DNA of 64,000 nt from Theristus sp. LFF4_11 (GCA_030248135.1 JASANC010000810.1:1-64000), one strand, 5' to 3'. Counted from the stretch's first letter, positions 35,432 through 47,869 are shown. Program-made: numbers and translations. Notes: generated from the sequence alone by a model not told the origin.

Positions 35432-37455
35432 TTTGTTATTTCAAGTTTTTGTTTTTTACAGCGCACTTATCAACGTTCAAGGAGACTGGTTGAGAATACA
35501 GTCCTTGAAGTTTTTATTCGAAAATATCGGTGTCGTGCAAGCTGAGACAAACTGAAAGCATCTACGTATTACACTGCTACGTCTCATTGCTAAAAAATAG
35601 CATTACGGTATGGAAAATGGAAAACGGTATCACACGTTCGAGGCATTGCTTCTGTTTTTGTGCATGATCCGATTTTGTCATTCACGTATGATATTTTGCT
35701 CTTCTCTTTTTTGCATGGAGAGGCGGGAAACAAAGAAATTAGGAACAACTGTTCAATTATTTTCATATAAATCAACCAATTTGCGTGATGGTTCTCTGAA
35801 TTTCGGCCTGGCCAACATCATATGCAGAAGAGGGGTGGCCTCATCAGTGATGTGCCCCTCTTGAACTATTTGTGTCATAAAGCTTGAGTATGGACTTAAT
35901 AATTGACAAGAAAAAGAACCAAACAATACAATATCGATATAAAAACAACACAAATATAATGCATAAATTTTTGTGTCAAATGAATGACACATCAATCAGC
36001 GTCAAAAATAAATGCGGGTGCGCAATCAGAGGAGACGAATGCCAACAGGTGGATGTTTTTTCGAAAAACTTAAATTTTGTGAAAAATTTCTGGAAATTTT
36101 TCCGTGCCACCTCGACCAGATCAGATTCGGATGACCGACCGTCGCCGATTTACTGCTTGCAGAGTTCACATGCAAGTATCGCTTGAGATTTTCAAAATGT
36201 GGGTCCACCAGTTTTAATTGCCGGACGGTGTTGGTGTTGGAATAAGTGCTGATGAAATTTTAACCGTCCTAAACGGGCAAGCCTTTGTTTTCAGCTTAAA
36301 AAATTGAAAACACTTGTTTATCCAATAAATTTCTAGAATGATACATATAAATATAAATATAGTTCATCGAATTATTTACGTTTCTTTAAAAACGACAATC
36401 AAGCAGTGTATGGTATTATTGTGGCAGTTATAAAAATGAAATAGTCACTTTGAAGACGTAGGTTTGTAAAGTAATTCGAGAATTCAAAACTATAGTAAAA
36501 TGCGGAACTTAAACAATTGATCATCCTGTTATTCACAGCCCATTTCCAACTGATTTTCTCAAAGCAATTTATGCATCGAAAAAAACTTTCTGCCTGAAGA
36601 TATCATTAAAATATTGGTTGTTTCAAAATTTTAGATTCTTGTTTGTTTTGTTTGTGGGCTGTACATAACTTTTTGCTTGAGTACATGATAATGTGCACTG
36701 CTCATAATAAAATTCATAAGTGAATCAATATGTTGCTTGTCACCAGTTGCGCTCAACTGCGTCGAGCGCCTATGTGCGCACTCGCAGCTGATAAACATCT
36801 TGGAGCGCGCTCGACAAATATAATCTTGATCGCGTTCACGTGTAAACGATACACGTCAGCGTTCATAACAAAAACATGTGTATTCGTAGGGGACGTACGG
36901 GTGTAAAAATGAAGCACATTTAAATTTTTGAAATTTCTATGTCACTTCAGTCATCCATTTCACAGCGGCTGGTCTTAACTGAAGTGAGATGCTACTACTC
37001 ACGCCAGCTAACGTTACGCGCACAGTGTAACACAGTGCCAGTGTGTTTGTCATGGATGTTTGTGTCCCAATTTAGATGGGACGAGTCGTGTGAAACAAAG
37101 TGCACCAGGATCAGCCAATCACGATATGATCAATGTTGCATTTAGCGCAGTTTTACATGCACCGGTTGTTTTGTGATTTGTTGATTGTTATTTTTCGCCC
37201 ACATGGATTTCAACTCAGTTTCTATGGGGTCAGGGATTTTGTATTCGCATCGATTGTTGTTGTTATTCTTTGTTTGAGAGCTCAGTTTTCTCATGGCCAA
37301 TGAATTCACTTATTCATTTATTTTCTTCTTTTCGCGAAACGCTGGAAACCCCGATAATAAAAAACTACATTTAATGATGATCTACCAACGAATGCAATGG
37401 ACTGAAATCAACGTCCACCAATCGTGGCAACCAGAAAAACCATTGATTATTGACC

Positions 37456-37991
37456 TCAAGCAATTGAATACGGTCGATAAAAGGGTCTTCGATCGTAGTG
37501 ACTCAGTTTCGGGTGTTTCTGGCGTGGCGTCGCGGTGGGTTCGACGGTTTTTCGATTTTCGGTCAACATTCGCAGTCGGTTCAATTGGTCGGGCGACAGG
37601 AAAATGTGACTCGCGTGCCGGAGACTACCATAGAAGCCGACGCCCGTTTGGACGGTGCTTCGTTGACGTTTAGGGATCAGTACCATTATTGCCTGAATCA
37701 GAAAAACATTGCGATTGGTGTTTAGTGGACTTTGTTGAGACCACTGGTGGCCTGGTGAACTCTATAAAAAAGTTTCTTTCAAAAAAAAATTCTGAAAATT
37801 TCTTTGATGCAAAAATGTGCGTGGTGGTTTGTTTGTTCGTTCATTTCGCAGACACTGGTCGGCGACAAATACCAGAAAAAACTGAAGAACATGAAACTCA
37901 CGTTTGCGTTGACATGATCTGTTTGGAAGACGGCTACCACAAACAGCAATAAAGTTGTGCTGAGAAACACTGTGATCGGTTTACTAGTCAT
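37456..37991 (-). CDS. Candidate secreted peptide precursor, two exons, 108 aa
   Basis: Exon 1 (37902-37991, minus) encodes a 30-residue start with a strong signal-peptide profile: MTSKPI, then hydrophobic TVFLSTTLLLFVVAVF, then a VNA-type cleavage site. It ends at a perfect AAC/GTGAGT donor. Exon 2 (37456-37692) follows a TTTTTCTGATTCAG acceptor in the same phase. The mature part has no Cys and contains basic candidate cleavage sites (PKRQR, ENRKT, YDRRP), releasing for example STVQTGVGFYGSLRHASHIF and onward, and a PFYRPYSIA C-terminus. A minus-strand AATAAA lies ~135 bases past the stop (37317-37322). I do not recognise the peptide family. The plus strand of exon 2 is also open, so strand assignment rests on the signal exon and splice sites. 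Confidence 0.5.
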
Positions 37992-37999
37992 GTTGTAGC

Positions 38000-38619
38000 A
38001 ACTTTTGTGGTGGCAAAAAATGCGACACCTAAGAAAACTCATGTGACTTTCAAAGAATTTCAGTGCCATTTTCATGTATATTTTAGCGTGGTTCCTTTTT
38101 CCAATATTCGTGCGTCACATACAGCTTCCGGCGTATTTGTACATTTCACCGTCAAACCCACGCAACTTTTCACGTTTGTGCACCTACATTTATGTTTCTG
38201 CACTGTCATATCTTGTCAGCATAAATACAAGAAGTCGTAGTACCAGATAAGTCGCAATACCACACCTTATAATAAATGTACGTTCATTCTGTAAACACCA
38301 CGTGTGGTAAAAGTTTGTAAGAACCGGAAAAATAATCCGATATGTGTTAGATCACAATAAATGTTTTTTTGCCGACGTGACGTTGTTGGTCAGCTGTTTA
38401 TCATCGTCCAAACACTGAAAAAACTATTTATTTTTTTAAAAAAAGCTGAATTGTCCTTGAAGTTTTAAAACAGGAACGGAATTGAATGTGTTGGATCACT
38501 GGATTTTAAATTAAAAAAAAAACCACCTTCACGACTCCGATGGTGGCTTGCCCGAAGATTCTTCACCTTTTTATGGTTTTCCCGAAATTTTTGAAATTTT
38601 CCAGTGAAGCACTTCTTTT
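38000..38619. other. Spacer between peptide-precursor and four-TM genes
   Basis: It holds the probable 3'UTR of the four-TM gene, with a minus-strand AATAAA at 38427-38432, and short upstream sequence for the peptide gene. No other exon is supportable. Confidence 0.6.
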
Positions 38620-41600
38620 TTAAGTGCAATATGACAACTGACCGATGTTGCGATAAGCCGTGACCGTTCGGTATGACTGGTCGGTCGCTGGTTTTTTCTT
38701 CTCAACGATGAATTGCTGACAGACACGGCAGATGTACAGCAGCCAGATCTGAAAGGGACACCGATGAATCAATGTGAGGCTACAGTCTATTTCGCTAATA
38801 TATGCAACTAGCTAGCTGATTGGTTAGTCATAAGCAACTCTCAGCACTGATTGGTTAGTCATGAGTAGGGTTAGGGGAAAAAAAATCCGGATTTTTTTTT
38901 TAAATTAAAAAAAAAAATTTAAAAAAAAAAATTTTTTTACAAGTTAGGTTTGTTCGAAGCGTCTCGTCGAGCTGAGTTCATCTAGACTATTTTCAGAACG
39001 ATCCGGAAAACTATAAGAGCGAAAATCGTGTTTTATTGAAATTATGTCCATTTCATAGAGGGAAAGTTGCATTTTCAACAGTAAAACAGGACAATTTTCG
39101 ACGTGTACTTGAATATTGAACCGTTCTTAGTTGTTCCTCTTTAGAAAATTACCAAAATTTGACTGTGTTCAAAAATTCCTGTTTGCTGTAGCTAAGTCGG
39201 CAACCCCTGTCGACCCGGTCGCCCCCCCCCCCCCCAAGACACTTACTTTCAGGTTCAACCAGCTATGCTATCTGCCACATGGCGAGAGCCCACTCTTCAA
39301 ATCATCGTATCGAAAACACGTACCATGATTTCGCGATCATGTTGCGGGCAACTGACAGACGCAAGTTTAACACGTTAGTTTAGCTCAGCACGCAAGTTTT
39401 AACATGTGGCCATGTTATCGGGTATCTGAAAAACGGTCGTGTGATGTGGTATTAACCAACATCCCCGCTCCAATTGTTTAACAATATATCGCACAACTCC
39501 ATTGTAGACCTATAACGTACGCCAATCAACAAGATATCATGTTCATCTCATGGCCTACCGACTGAAAAAACATGTTCTAAGTTGCAAGAAAACGATTTCT
39601 GAAACGATATTTCAATTCAGTTAAGTCATTTCAACGCTAAAAATTGACTCTAGAAGTCATCCAAATCGAAAAACATGGAGTACGTCGGTCAAAATGACCA
39701 AATAATGACATGTACCTAAGCACACAAAGAAGTTGGGAAGAAAATTTGGTTTGAACTTTCAAAAAATTATGCCATAAATCGAATTTTCAGAGCAAAGTAG
39801 AAGAAAAATTTTTCAAATTTTTTTTTAAGTTTGAAAAAAAAATCCAATTTTTTTTTAAAAAAAAACGAAAAAAAAATAAAAAAAAATTTTTTTTTTCAAA
39901 GCCCCTAACCCTAGTCATGAGCAACTGTCAGCGCTGATTGGTTAGTCATGAGCAACTGTCAGCGCTGATTGGTTAGTCATGAGCAACTCTCAGCGCTGAT
40001 TGATTGGTCATTACGTCATGTTGCATATATTTTCCAGATGGACTGCATGTACATGAGAAATGTATGTGAAAAGTGCAAGGAAAAGAGCGAACACTAAAAA
40101 AACGGACCTACGAAAACTGGCCACAAACACTGTGACATCACAAGTTGTTAGCAGCCGTTTCAGTCGCCTCCGATCTAGATCTTTTCTCAGTGATCCAAAC
40201 AACAATAAATCATTTTTGACATGACAACCAAATCAAATCATCAACTTTATCGCAACAGTAACCAGTTCAATCTCAACGGCTTACAGTACCTTCACGCCAA
40301 CCACAACAACACAGACGGCGCCAATTTCCAGTATCGCCTCGGTTGCGAACGAACGCTGTTGTAGAAACGGATGCTGCGTCCCGAAGTAATTATCGTGATT
40401 TGTAGAGTTTCTCAGAGTTTCAGTTGCGCAAATCGAAGCCAGCGGGTTCCATTGGACGAGACAGATGAAAATGTAGCCGAAAACACAAATCAGACCGGTG
40501 ATCACCAACACGACCATGAATGGCGTCAGTTGTGCCGGGTGAACTAGGCGACTTTTTGCCCAGAACATCGCCCAGATTGCGCGGTAGCACGCCCAGAGCG
40601 AAATTGCACCGATCAGCGATTGTAGTAGACCTGCGTGTAACATGGAGAGCGAAGAAAGTCAACAAGTTTGGCAACAGGGTGGACGCGTTTTACGTCGGAC
40701 ATTCTACACCTTGTTGACACGCTGAAAAAAAATGTCCGACCTCGTGTGTCCGGTGGAATGTCCGGAGCTGTGTCGTGTACCCCGTCATGTCCTGTCCCGT
40801 TTGGTTGTTTTGGTTTGCTCAGGAACATGTTGAGTGTTTCTTCGAAACTCAACACCGTGTTGAGTTTTTGTTGACATGTTTTTCACAGTAAGAGCGCTAC
40901 ATCAAGCTGACTTGATACTCAAATTGTAGCGATCCAATCAGTGATGAGTGTCTGATTTCTCCGATCAAATTTGGGGCAACATCTGGCGGTGTAGGTGATC
41001 TTTGAAAGTAAAAAGCAGATCAACAAGAGTGGATGCACTTCTGCCTTTTTTACCATTCAGCATGCCGGTATGGCCAATCAGCTTCCCAATAAATATCATT
41101 CAAAATCAACCAATCAGCTTGCAGAAGACATGGCGCTAGCAGAAATTGGTGTGTTTTTTTACCGAAAACAATCATGCACGCGTCGCCCTGCAAACATCCG
41201 CCACTGAACATCAGCACGCTGAATGCGATGGCCAGCACAAATAAAATACACTGAAAAAAATGAAATTGGGAAAAATTAAAATACAGTTCGGTTTTTGTAA
41301 AGCTGACCTTTTTCTTGAAAAAAATGAGCCAGACCCAAAACAAGAAAATGCAACAATAATGCGAATGAGGTTGCTTCATCTGTCAATCAACAAAAAGACA
41401 GAATTTCAGGTACCGCTCCAACCAAAATGCGAGCTGATATTCTGAAACTTGTCAGCCCAACAATCAGGTATGGGATGTTTCGATCGATCGATCAATCAAG
41501 CAAACATTTCATAATTCAAAGCAAAGGCAAGATTGATTCGAAGTTTTTTAATCAAGGACAAAAATTTAAAAAAAACCACCCACGTAAATCCACGCTGCCA

Positions 41601-41772
41601 CCAACACCGCCGTGGTACAATGGCAGCAGCCGCAACAGCAGCGGTACTTCGGATGACCGATATAGAATTTTCGTCGATGCGTGATCGTGAAGTTATTGCC
41701 GTTTTCTGCTTCATCAGTTGTAGAAATCGGATACTCGTCACGATCATCTGACGTTGTTTCTGCAGCCTCCAT
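38620..41772 (-). CDS. Four-transmembrane, LAPTM-like membrane protein, four exons, 248 aa
   Basis: Exons on the minus strand are 41584-41772, 41163-41250, 40290-40630 and 38620-38748 (747 nt, phases consistent). The acidic/Ser-Thr N-terminus is cytosolic-looking, followed by a Cys-rich YRCCCGCCHC immediately before TM1 (TTAVLVAAWIY joined to CILFVLAIAFSVLMF). TM2 is SLIGAISLWACYRAIWAMFW, TM3 is PFMVVLVITGLICVFGYIFI and TM4 is AILEIGAVCVVVVGVKIWLL, with an NST glycosylation-type site in the loop before TM4 and a short basic tail. The CC-rich motif ahead of TM1 and the 4-TM layout resemble LAPTM4/5 lysosomal membrane proteins, but similarity is weak and other nematode 4-TM families are possible. 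The ~1.5 kb last intron is filled by nested mobile elements. Confidence 0.65.
38783..40045. mobile_element. CAGTC-ended MITE with a nested ~1.04 kb element
   Basis: The outer element has ends TA-CAGTCTATTTCGCTAATATATGCAACT (shown here as start CAGTCTATTTCGCTAATA) and ...TTGCATATATTTTCC...GGACTG, plus direct GCTGATTGGTTAGTCATGAG repeats. Inside, 38872-39915 is a second element with TAGGGTTAGGGG / CCCCTAACCCTA ends and long A/T runs, related to the element in the 2.03 kb unit. All of it lies in the last intron of the four-TM gene. Confidence 0.7.
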
Positions 41773-43231
41773 TACTGCTGGTGATTGGTTGGATTTTGAA
41801 TTGAAGCGCACTGATTGGTTGCATAAGCGCCGCACAACACGTTCAAAACCCGTTTTTTTTGTCCCAAAATGATTTTGGTTGGTAAATCAGCTGACGCCAA
41901 CAAATTACACTTTTCTCTGCTCTGAACATAAAATCAAAAACGACGACCAAAAATGTTGACACAATATTGTCCAATTCTCGAATCGTTCTGCGTGTGTTTG
42001 GAATGATTGGTTTATTTCGATGTGTGCGTGAAAAAAATCATGCATGTTAATTGTAGAATCAATGTCATGCGCAGGCAAACACACAAAAATGTAGTGTATA
42101 AAGTTGTAAAACCTGGGTGTCTCATGCCATTCACTGAAATTATGCGTATTTCTTTTCCTTTTTTGCTTGTTTTTACTGCAATATTGTATATATTTTTTCC
42201 TGTGATTTACACTCACATATTGATTATTGATATGCGCACGTTTTCACATTTATTCTGGGAGTGATAATGTTGCAAAATAAACTGCCAATTGCTTGTACTG
42301 AACTGGGTTACATTTGTACTTGCACGCTAGTGGTGTACCACAAGTGAGATGGGAAAGTCCGCAAACATTCTTGCCGTTCGTCATTCCTCCCTCTCCGTTT
42401 TCCGATGTTTGTTGCTTGGTACCACGCTGAAACAAGCCCTGCTTCGTGGCGAAAGTCCGTGTCACACGTCAGAACATTTTTTAGGGTGTCACATATTGTA
42501 CCGAGCTGATCCGATGATCGGTCGGGGACGTGTGTGATAAATCTGGGTTCCAACTTCATGTTCGTGAACTGGGCACTGTGCATATAATTGAAGTTTTTCA
42601 ATCCTTCGATACGATCTTTTCTTTTTGTTTTCTGCATAATAAACGTTGAGAAGTGCTTCGAATCAGTCTGCGATAAACATTATTTTTTGTGTTTGGAAAA
42701 CCCTCTCAGACTGGCACGAAGATGCGACGCCCTGTAGCCTCAATAAATAAAGAAAAGACACGACAGCAAAACCGCGCGGTTTTATGAATAGAGCAGGGCA
42801 AGATGAGTTGGAGGAGGGAACTGTAAGTAGGTTATGAAACGAAGAAAAAAGAAAATACGCGCCTTGGATTGCTATGATTTCAAGTGGCTCGTGGTCATGT
42901 GACGGACGAGCGAGTGGTCGGAATGTGTGCAATCAAGTTTGAGGACCCACTATTAGCGGGGCTTTTCAAGCCCACACCAAATGGGATTTTTTTCTAGAAG
43001 TTTTTTCTTTCGATAACAAAATCACCGAAATGAACAACCCCAAAACTTTTTTTGTGCAACTCGGAACATAGTTTTTTGCAGAACTGTTGTCATATAGCTT
43101 TTCGACCGGAGAAATAATCTGATTTTCGGACTGAAACGCTCTCAGCCGGTTGTCTCGTGTCTTTGTTTTTGCCCCAGAAAGTTGCGTTGGAGAAACGGAA
43201 TGATTCAAGTCAGTCTTCTGCTCTTGCCACG
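41773..43231. other. Divergent promoter region between the four-TM gene (-) and the calmodulin-like gene (+)
   Basis: No exon could be supported. Plus-strand AATAAA-like sites occur at ~42276, ~42640 and ~42742. An acceptor at 43177 (TTTGCCCCAG) starts the first exon of the calmodulin-like gene and could be a trans-splice site or follow an unseen 5' exon. Confidence 0.5.
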
Positions 43232-46200
43232 ATGCGTCGCAGTAATCCGCTTTCAGATAATCGTCTCAGCAAAAGCGCAAAACACCGCAAAGTGATGTTT
43301 TCCGCGATTTCCCTGTCGGCCTCGATTGCGAAAGCGCCGGGCGTGAAACTGGTTGGTGTCTGCAACGATTGGTTCATTTTTTTAAAAAAATTCAAATCTC
43401 ATACGCTGATTGGCTGCGTGTGTGGTGCCGTCATGACATGACCACTCGGCACCACACACACAAACAACAATTTTTGTCTGATATGTATGAACATGCGTTT
43501 ACCTTAGGTTTCTGATTAAAAACAGAAGCGTTTTCTGCCCTGTTTTAGTTCCTTACGGAATATTTTATTTAGCACACAACGTCAGTCCGCTCAACGGGAA
43601 AACAAATTTGCATATAAAATTGGATTTTTATCAGAATATTGTTTTTTTAATAGTTTTTTGTGACATGTGATTGACCATTGAGTACTGTTTTCGTTCTATT
43701 TTTTTACAGTATTTGCATATGTAAAGATCAGTCTTTAAAAGTCAAGTTTTCTTGTCAACTTTTGAAAGATTGAAATTGACGGCTATTTCTAACTTGACAC
43801 ATTGTTCACAATGCCTCGATTTGTGCGAGCACGAATGATCAAAAAGAACCAGGTGAATATTCAAACTATCGAAGAAAAATAATGCAAAGACCGTGGATCG
43901 ATCAACATGTCCTTAGCAAAGCCTAAACCTATGCCTAGTCCTAAGTTCAGCACTAAGCTTGAGCCAAGCTTTCTTAGAAGTCCGGTGCGTTCGCAAACGG
44001 GTGCACGTGACCACTCCAGGGAATCCTAATACCGTTTAACCATGTAACATTAAGGACTAGGACTGCAATTCCACCAGTGTCTTATCATATGGACTTCGCA
44101 ACAGTGACCCGGTTTCAGACCAGACTTCTACATTGCTATCTGGGTGGTTCAGACTATGAGTCTACAATGCTAGCGGCCAAAACTGCAAGTCACTCAAGCG
44201 GCATTCATGAAACCACATTTAGTGACGCATAGCTGTGCGTCACTAATTGCTGCGTTCATGAATGCACCTTAGCGGAATCATGTTCGCAGCCGGCGCTGCC
44301 GACCGTACGCAAGAAGTCGTCGTTCGCGCACTCGCACGTGCTGGGCGCAGCGTCGATGTCGACGTTGCACGAGGCCTGTCCGACGATGTCGCTGATGCCG
44401 CACATCAACCAGGACGACGCCGTACTGTTACTAGAAGAGTTCACGCCGGAAGAGCGCCGCGAGTTCGCGGAGGCGTTCCGGGTACAGGGTGTTTGTTTGA
44501 ACCGGTCACTTTTCAATACGCAGAATACAGAGTAAAATAGAGAAAAAAAGCAAAGAGCATGCATGGCATGAGGCAAGAATGATGGGATTATCGGAGGTGC
44601 AAGGAGACACGGGCTCTATATTTATTCTGTGTAAGAAACGACAGGTTTCAAACAAAAATACTTTCGGGTCGTGGCAAACCAACACACTGGCACATCATCC
44701 GGAAATTGATGGTAATTTCACACCACTGTGGGCGCGGTAGGTTTCGTGCCGTCGTCACTTTGTTCTGTTCTGTTTTTATACGACGCCTCCAAGTGCTAGG
44801 CAAATTGCAAACCAGCAAGCTACTGGGGATACACCGCCCGCGAACGGTGACACTGCAGCTGGTGCTTGTTGCAATAAGTGCACCGTTTTCAAAAAAAAAT
44901 CCATGGTGTGTACGACCAATCAGCACCAGACCAATTCAAACACAGTATATGCACCAACATTTTTATGCACAGATGTTCGACAAAGACAGCTCGGGCACAA
45001 TCAGCAGCAGCGAGCTCGGCTGGGCGATGCGTGCACTGGGGCTGAATCCGACAGAAGGTGGCTGAAAATTGGTGATTGTGCGCTGATTGGTTGATTTTGC
45101 ACACAGTGCAACCAACCAATACAACATGTATCTCCCGCGATTAGAAAGACAGTTGAATACAGTGTTCTTATATAACCACTGCCAGTGCGATAGTGCGAAA
45201 ACCAGAATTAGTGAATTACACACTGGTTTTTGTTCTGGCTTCAATTCTGGTTTCAGTTCTGTATTTATTTTTGACGTTTGTTCTGATTTTAGTTTTAACT
45301 TGACCTCCAGCGGCAGTTCTGGCGCTAGTTCTGCCTGAGTTTTAGTTTTACTTCTCCTTACGTTAGTTCTCGCTTCTGTTCTTGCTTTAGTTCTGGCTTT
45401 TTCGCAGTGAGAATCTTTGTTTTTTTGTTTAATGAATACGGTTGAACGAGTTGGTTCTTCAATTACGGTTTCACTTTCGCTTTGTTCAAGACGAATTGCT
45501 GAACATCGTGAACGAGTTTGACATTGACGGCAATGGTACGATCGACTTTCCGGAGTTTTGTCAAATGATGCGCGTCATGAACAAGGAGACTGACCAGGAG
45601 CTGGTGCGACTGGCGTTTCGGTGCGGTAATTTGGCAGATTTTTTTGTTGGTTCAAGTGAAAAAAATAAAGGAAAGCTTGCAAAACTATGTTGGTTTTCTC
45701 ATTTGTGAAAGTATATTTTGCTTTTGGTTGGCTTGATCATAAGTTTCAAATGAAAGCGCAGTATTGCAAGGTTTTCCTTTATTGGGCGTTTATATATTGT
45801 ACGTAGAGGATCAGAAAACAGTTTGACGTATCTAATTTTCCGTTTGACCCCTGTCACCTGACATTGTTTGATATTGCAGCGTGTTTGACAAAGACGGCAA
45901 CGGCTCAATCACAGCAAATGAGTTCAAACATTTCATGACGACCATGGGGGAGAAGTTCTCCGAAGAGGAGGTGGACGAAATCATTCGAGAGGTTTTTTTG
46001 CATTTTTGAGAATGTTTTGAACAATAATCTGCATAATTTTCTGCATTAAATCTTAACCGGATTAAATACTGATAAACGAATAAAAACTTTAAGAAAATGT
46101 CGGTCAATCACCCAAGGCGCACCGAAGTTCACAAAACCACATCATTATAAATTCCGCTTTTTTCTCAATCTCCATGTAAAAACTGCAATTTAATCGTCAA

Positions 46201-46481
46201 ATTCTAAAGCTACAAATCGGAATCAAAAGTTACACATTAGGCAGAAATTATGTCTGTTTCAGCTTCAGCTATAAGTGTCCGTTTAGCAATCACATTTATT
46301 TTATACTACATTTCCTCATTTTGACAGCTAATGTTGAATTGATTGCATCTGACAAAAACGGTTTCAGGTAGACAAAGACGGCGACGGTGAAATTGACTAT
46401 GAAGAGTTCGTTCAAATGGTCGCCCCGAGCGTGAATGACACGGAAATACTCAACAATCAGAATTTGTATGCCGGCCATTGA
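43232..46481 (+). CDS. Calmodulin-like protein (CAL-1/CAL-4 type), four EF-hands, N-terminal extension, 257 aa
   Basis: Exons are 43232-43355, 44273-44481, 44973-45057, 45491-45620, 45880-45991 and 46368-46481 (774 nt, phases consistent). Four canonical EF-hand loops start with Asp and end with Glu: [12 protein letters not shown] (114-125), [12 protein letters not shown] (150-161), [12 protein letters not shown] (186-197) and [12 protein letters not shown] (222-233), so all four should bind calcium. The link [13 protein letters not shown] before loop 1 and the [10 protein letters not shown] motif are calmodulin family. About 100 residues of basic, Ser-rich sequence precede it ([20 protein letters not shown]), as in nematode CAL proteins rather than calmodulin itself. 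The Met at 43232 is the first in this exon; the frame is open to the acceptor at 43177, so an upstream exon could extend it. Poly(A) signal at 46751. Confidence 0.88.
44197..44270. mobile_element. Hairpin MITE with ATTCATGAA arms, ending at a splice acceptor
   Basis: The arms CGGCATTCATGAA and TTCATGAATGCACCTT enclose a TTTAGTGACGCATAGCTGTGCGTCACTAA palindrome (shown in two halves TTTAGTGACGCATAG and CTGTGCGTCACTAA). The right arm supplies the pyrimidine stretch directly before the AG used for the second exon of the calmodulin-like gene. Confidence 0.75.
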
Positions 46482-47869
46482 GGGAACATGCAGATTTTTG
46501 CCCTCAAACAAAAAAAAACTTTCTTTCATTATTTGTTACTTTGCTGAATGTCGGTTTAAAAATTGCAAACCACAGTTCAAGCAAATCGGTGATTTGTCAT
46601 CAACAATTTTTTGATTCTACAACAATTTCATTTTTTCTTTAATTTGTGGAAATGCAGGTAAACAGAGTTTAGCTATTATTGTGGTTATTATGAGAATTGA
46701 TTATTACTTTTGGCCTTGAATCAGTAAAATTAACTTGTCGCTAATATTCTAATAAAATTCTAATATCATCCACGAACCGTGTAAACGTGCGTGCCAGTGG
46801 TGTTTGCTTGTGGACCGAGCAGAATTTGTCGTGTTGGAAAACGTGTGCACTGTCTTTGGAAAAATCTGTTCATGCATGGAAGAAGAAAAGCATGTTCAGA
46901 AAACAAATTACTACTTGAAAACAAATTGCTGAAAACTTTCATTCACCTGCGCTATTTTCAGACTGATTGACTGCTTTTTGCACGATAATAAAGCGCGAAA
47001 AAAAATTAAAACAAAGTGTGTGATTTGCGTAAACGAAATATTGCGCACAGTATGTTTAATCGTAACGTGCGAAGATAGAAGTGTGCAAATTATTCAGCTG
47101 GAGAAAAACGTGTTTTCATAATTTTTTGCGGTTAGTTTTTTTACACTTGAGATTTTTACTGCCACACATACTGACTGGGCCATAATTATCACACCTTTTC
47201 AGAAACAGCAGCACTTGTTTGCACACAACAAATTTTGACGATAAACAAAAATTTCAGCTAAAAAATTAAACGCGATTTTTTACAAAACACAAAAACGCAG
47301 GTCGGTCAGTCCATGGACATGGTATGACCTTGTTATTCTAATATTTTTAAAGAAATATACACGAATATTGCCCATGCACATATTACAGCAATGTATGTCT
47401 ACTTCATGAGAATCGCATTTTAGTTATAGCTGACTGGTTTCAATTAAAAAATTGAATAGAAAATCAATATACGAAAACTGCGCTTTACAGCTTTTTTTTG
47501 TTGTGGTTTACGATGCCAAATACTTTTGTCATGAGTTCCACAGATTATTCCTCAGAATGAAACAAGACAATTTAAAGAACGCATTACCGTTTAAAATGCA
47601 GTCCATTTGGCTAATATACACAACTAAGCGGATTGGATGGTTGCACACACGTGCAGTTGATGCGTGCATTCTGTGCAGGCCATACCCGCGCGACGGTGTG
47701 GGGTACCGATGTGCGGGGTTCACTGCATGCATCAACTGCACGTGTGTCTACAACCAACCAATCAGCTAATTGTATGATATTAGCCAGGTGGACTGTATGC
47801 GACAAACAAAAAAAAATATCCGTGTGTGCGATTTCCTTCAGAACAGAAACAAAAAATAACAACCCAACA
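46482..47869. other. Spacer between the calmodulin-like gene and the first DB gene
   Basis: This is AT-rich sequence with poly(A) signals at 46751-46756 and ~46987 and a small CAGTC MITE at 47599-47795. No further exon was seen. Confidence 0.6.
47599..47795. mobile_element. Short CAGTC-ended MITE upstream of the first DB gene
   Basis: The left end CAGTCCATTTGGCTAATATA and the right end ...TATGATATTAGCC...GTGGACTG are inverted copies, with inner GTTGCACACACGTGCAGTTG / CAACTGCACGTGTG arms. It lies ~75 bases before the ATG, so it may sit in the promoter or leader. Confidence 0.7.

Larger units (their letters stand above)
28383..36976. mobile_element. ~8.6 kb repeat block bounded by ~280-base inverted repeats
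   Basis: Left arm 28383-28655 (starting CCAGCCGCTGTGAAATGG) and right arm 36695-36976 (ending CCATTTCACAGCGGCTGG) are reverse complements over about 270 bases, including GAACGCTGACGTGTATCGTTTACA in the left arm. The interior holds the inverted-repeat element 28766-30868 and the Helitron-like array 31083-35431. The rest (35432-36694) is AT-rich, with short ORFs I cannot assign. It may be a large non-autonomous TIR transposon with nested insertions, or two solo copies in inverted orientation. Confidence 0.65.

Noticed and set aside
35610..36208. ORFs on both strands in the right part of the 8.6 kb block
   Set aside because: They are short and overlap on opposite strands, with no domain, signal peptide or consistent splice chain.
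37498..37725. Plus-strand ORF ending QKNIAIGV opposite the peptide-precursor exon
   Set aside because: It has no start or signal exon, and the minus strand offers a signal peptide, matched splice sites and a poly(A) signal. It is kept as the main alternative.
43811..43855. Possible first exon [14 protein letters not shown] with a GTGAAT donor
   Set aside because: It ends in phase 0, whereas the next EF-hand gene exon needs phase 1.
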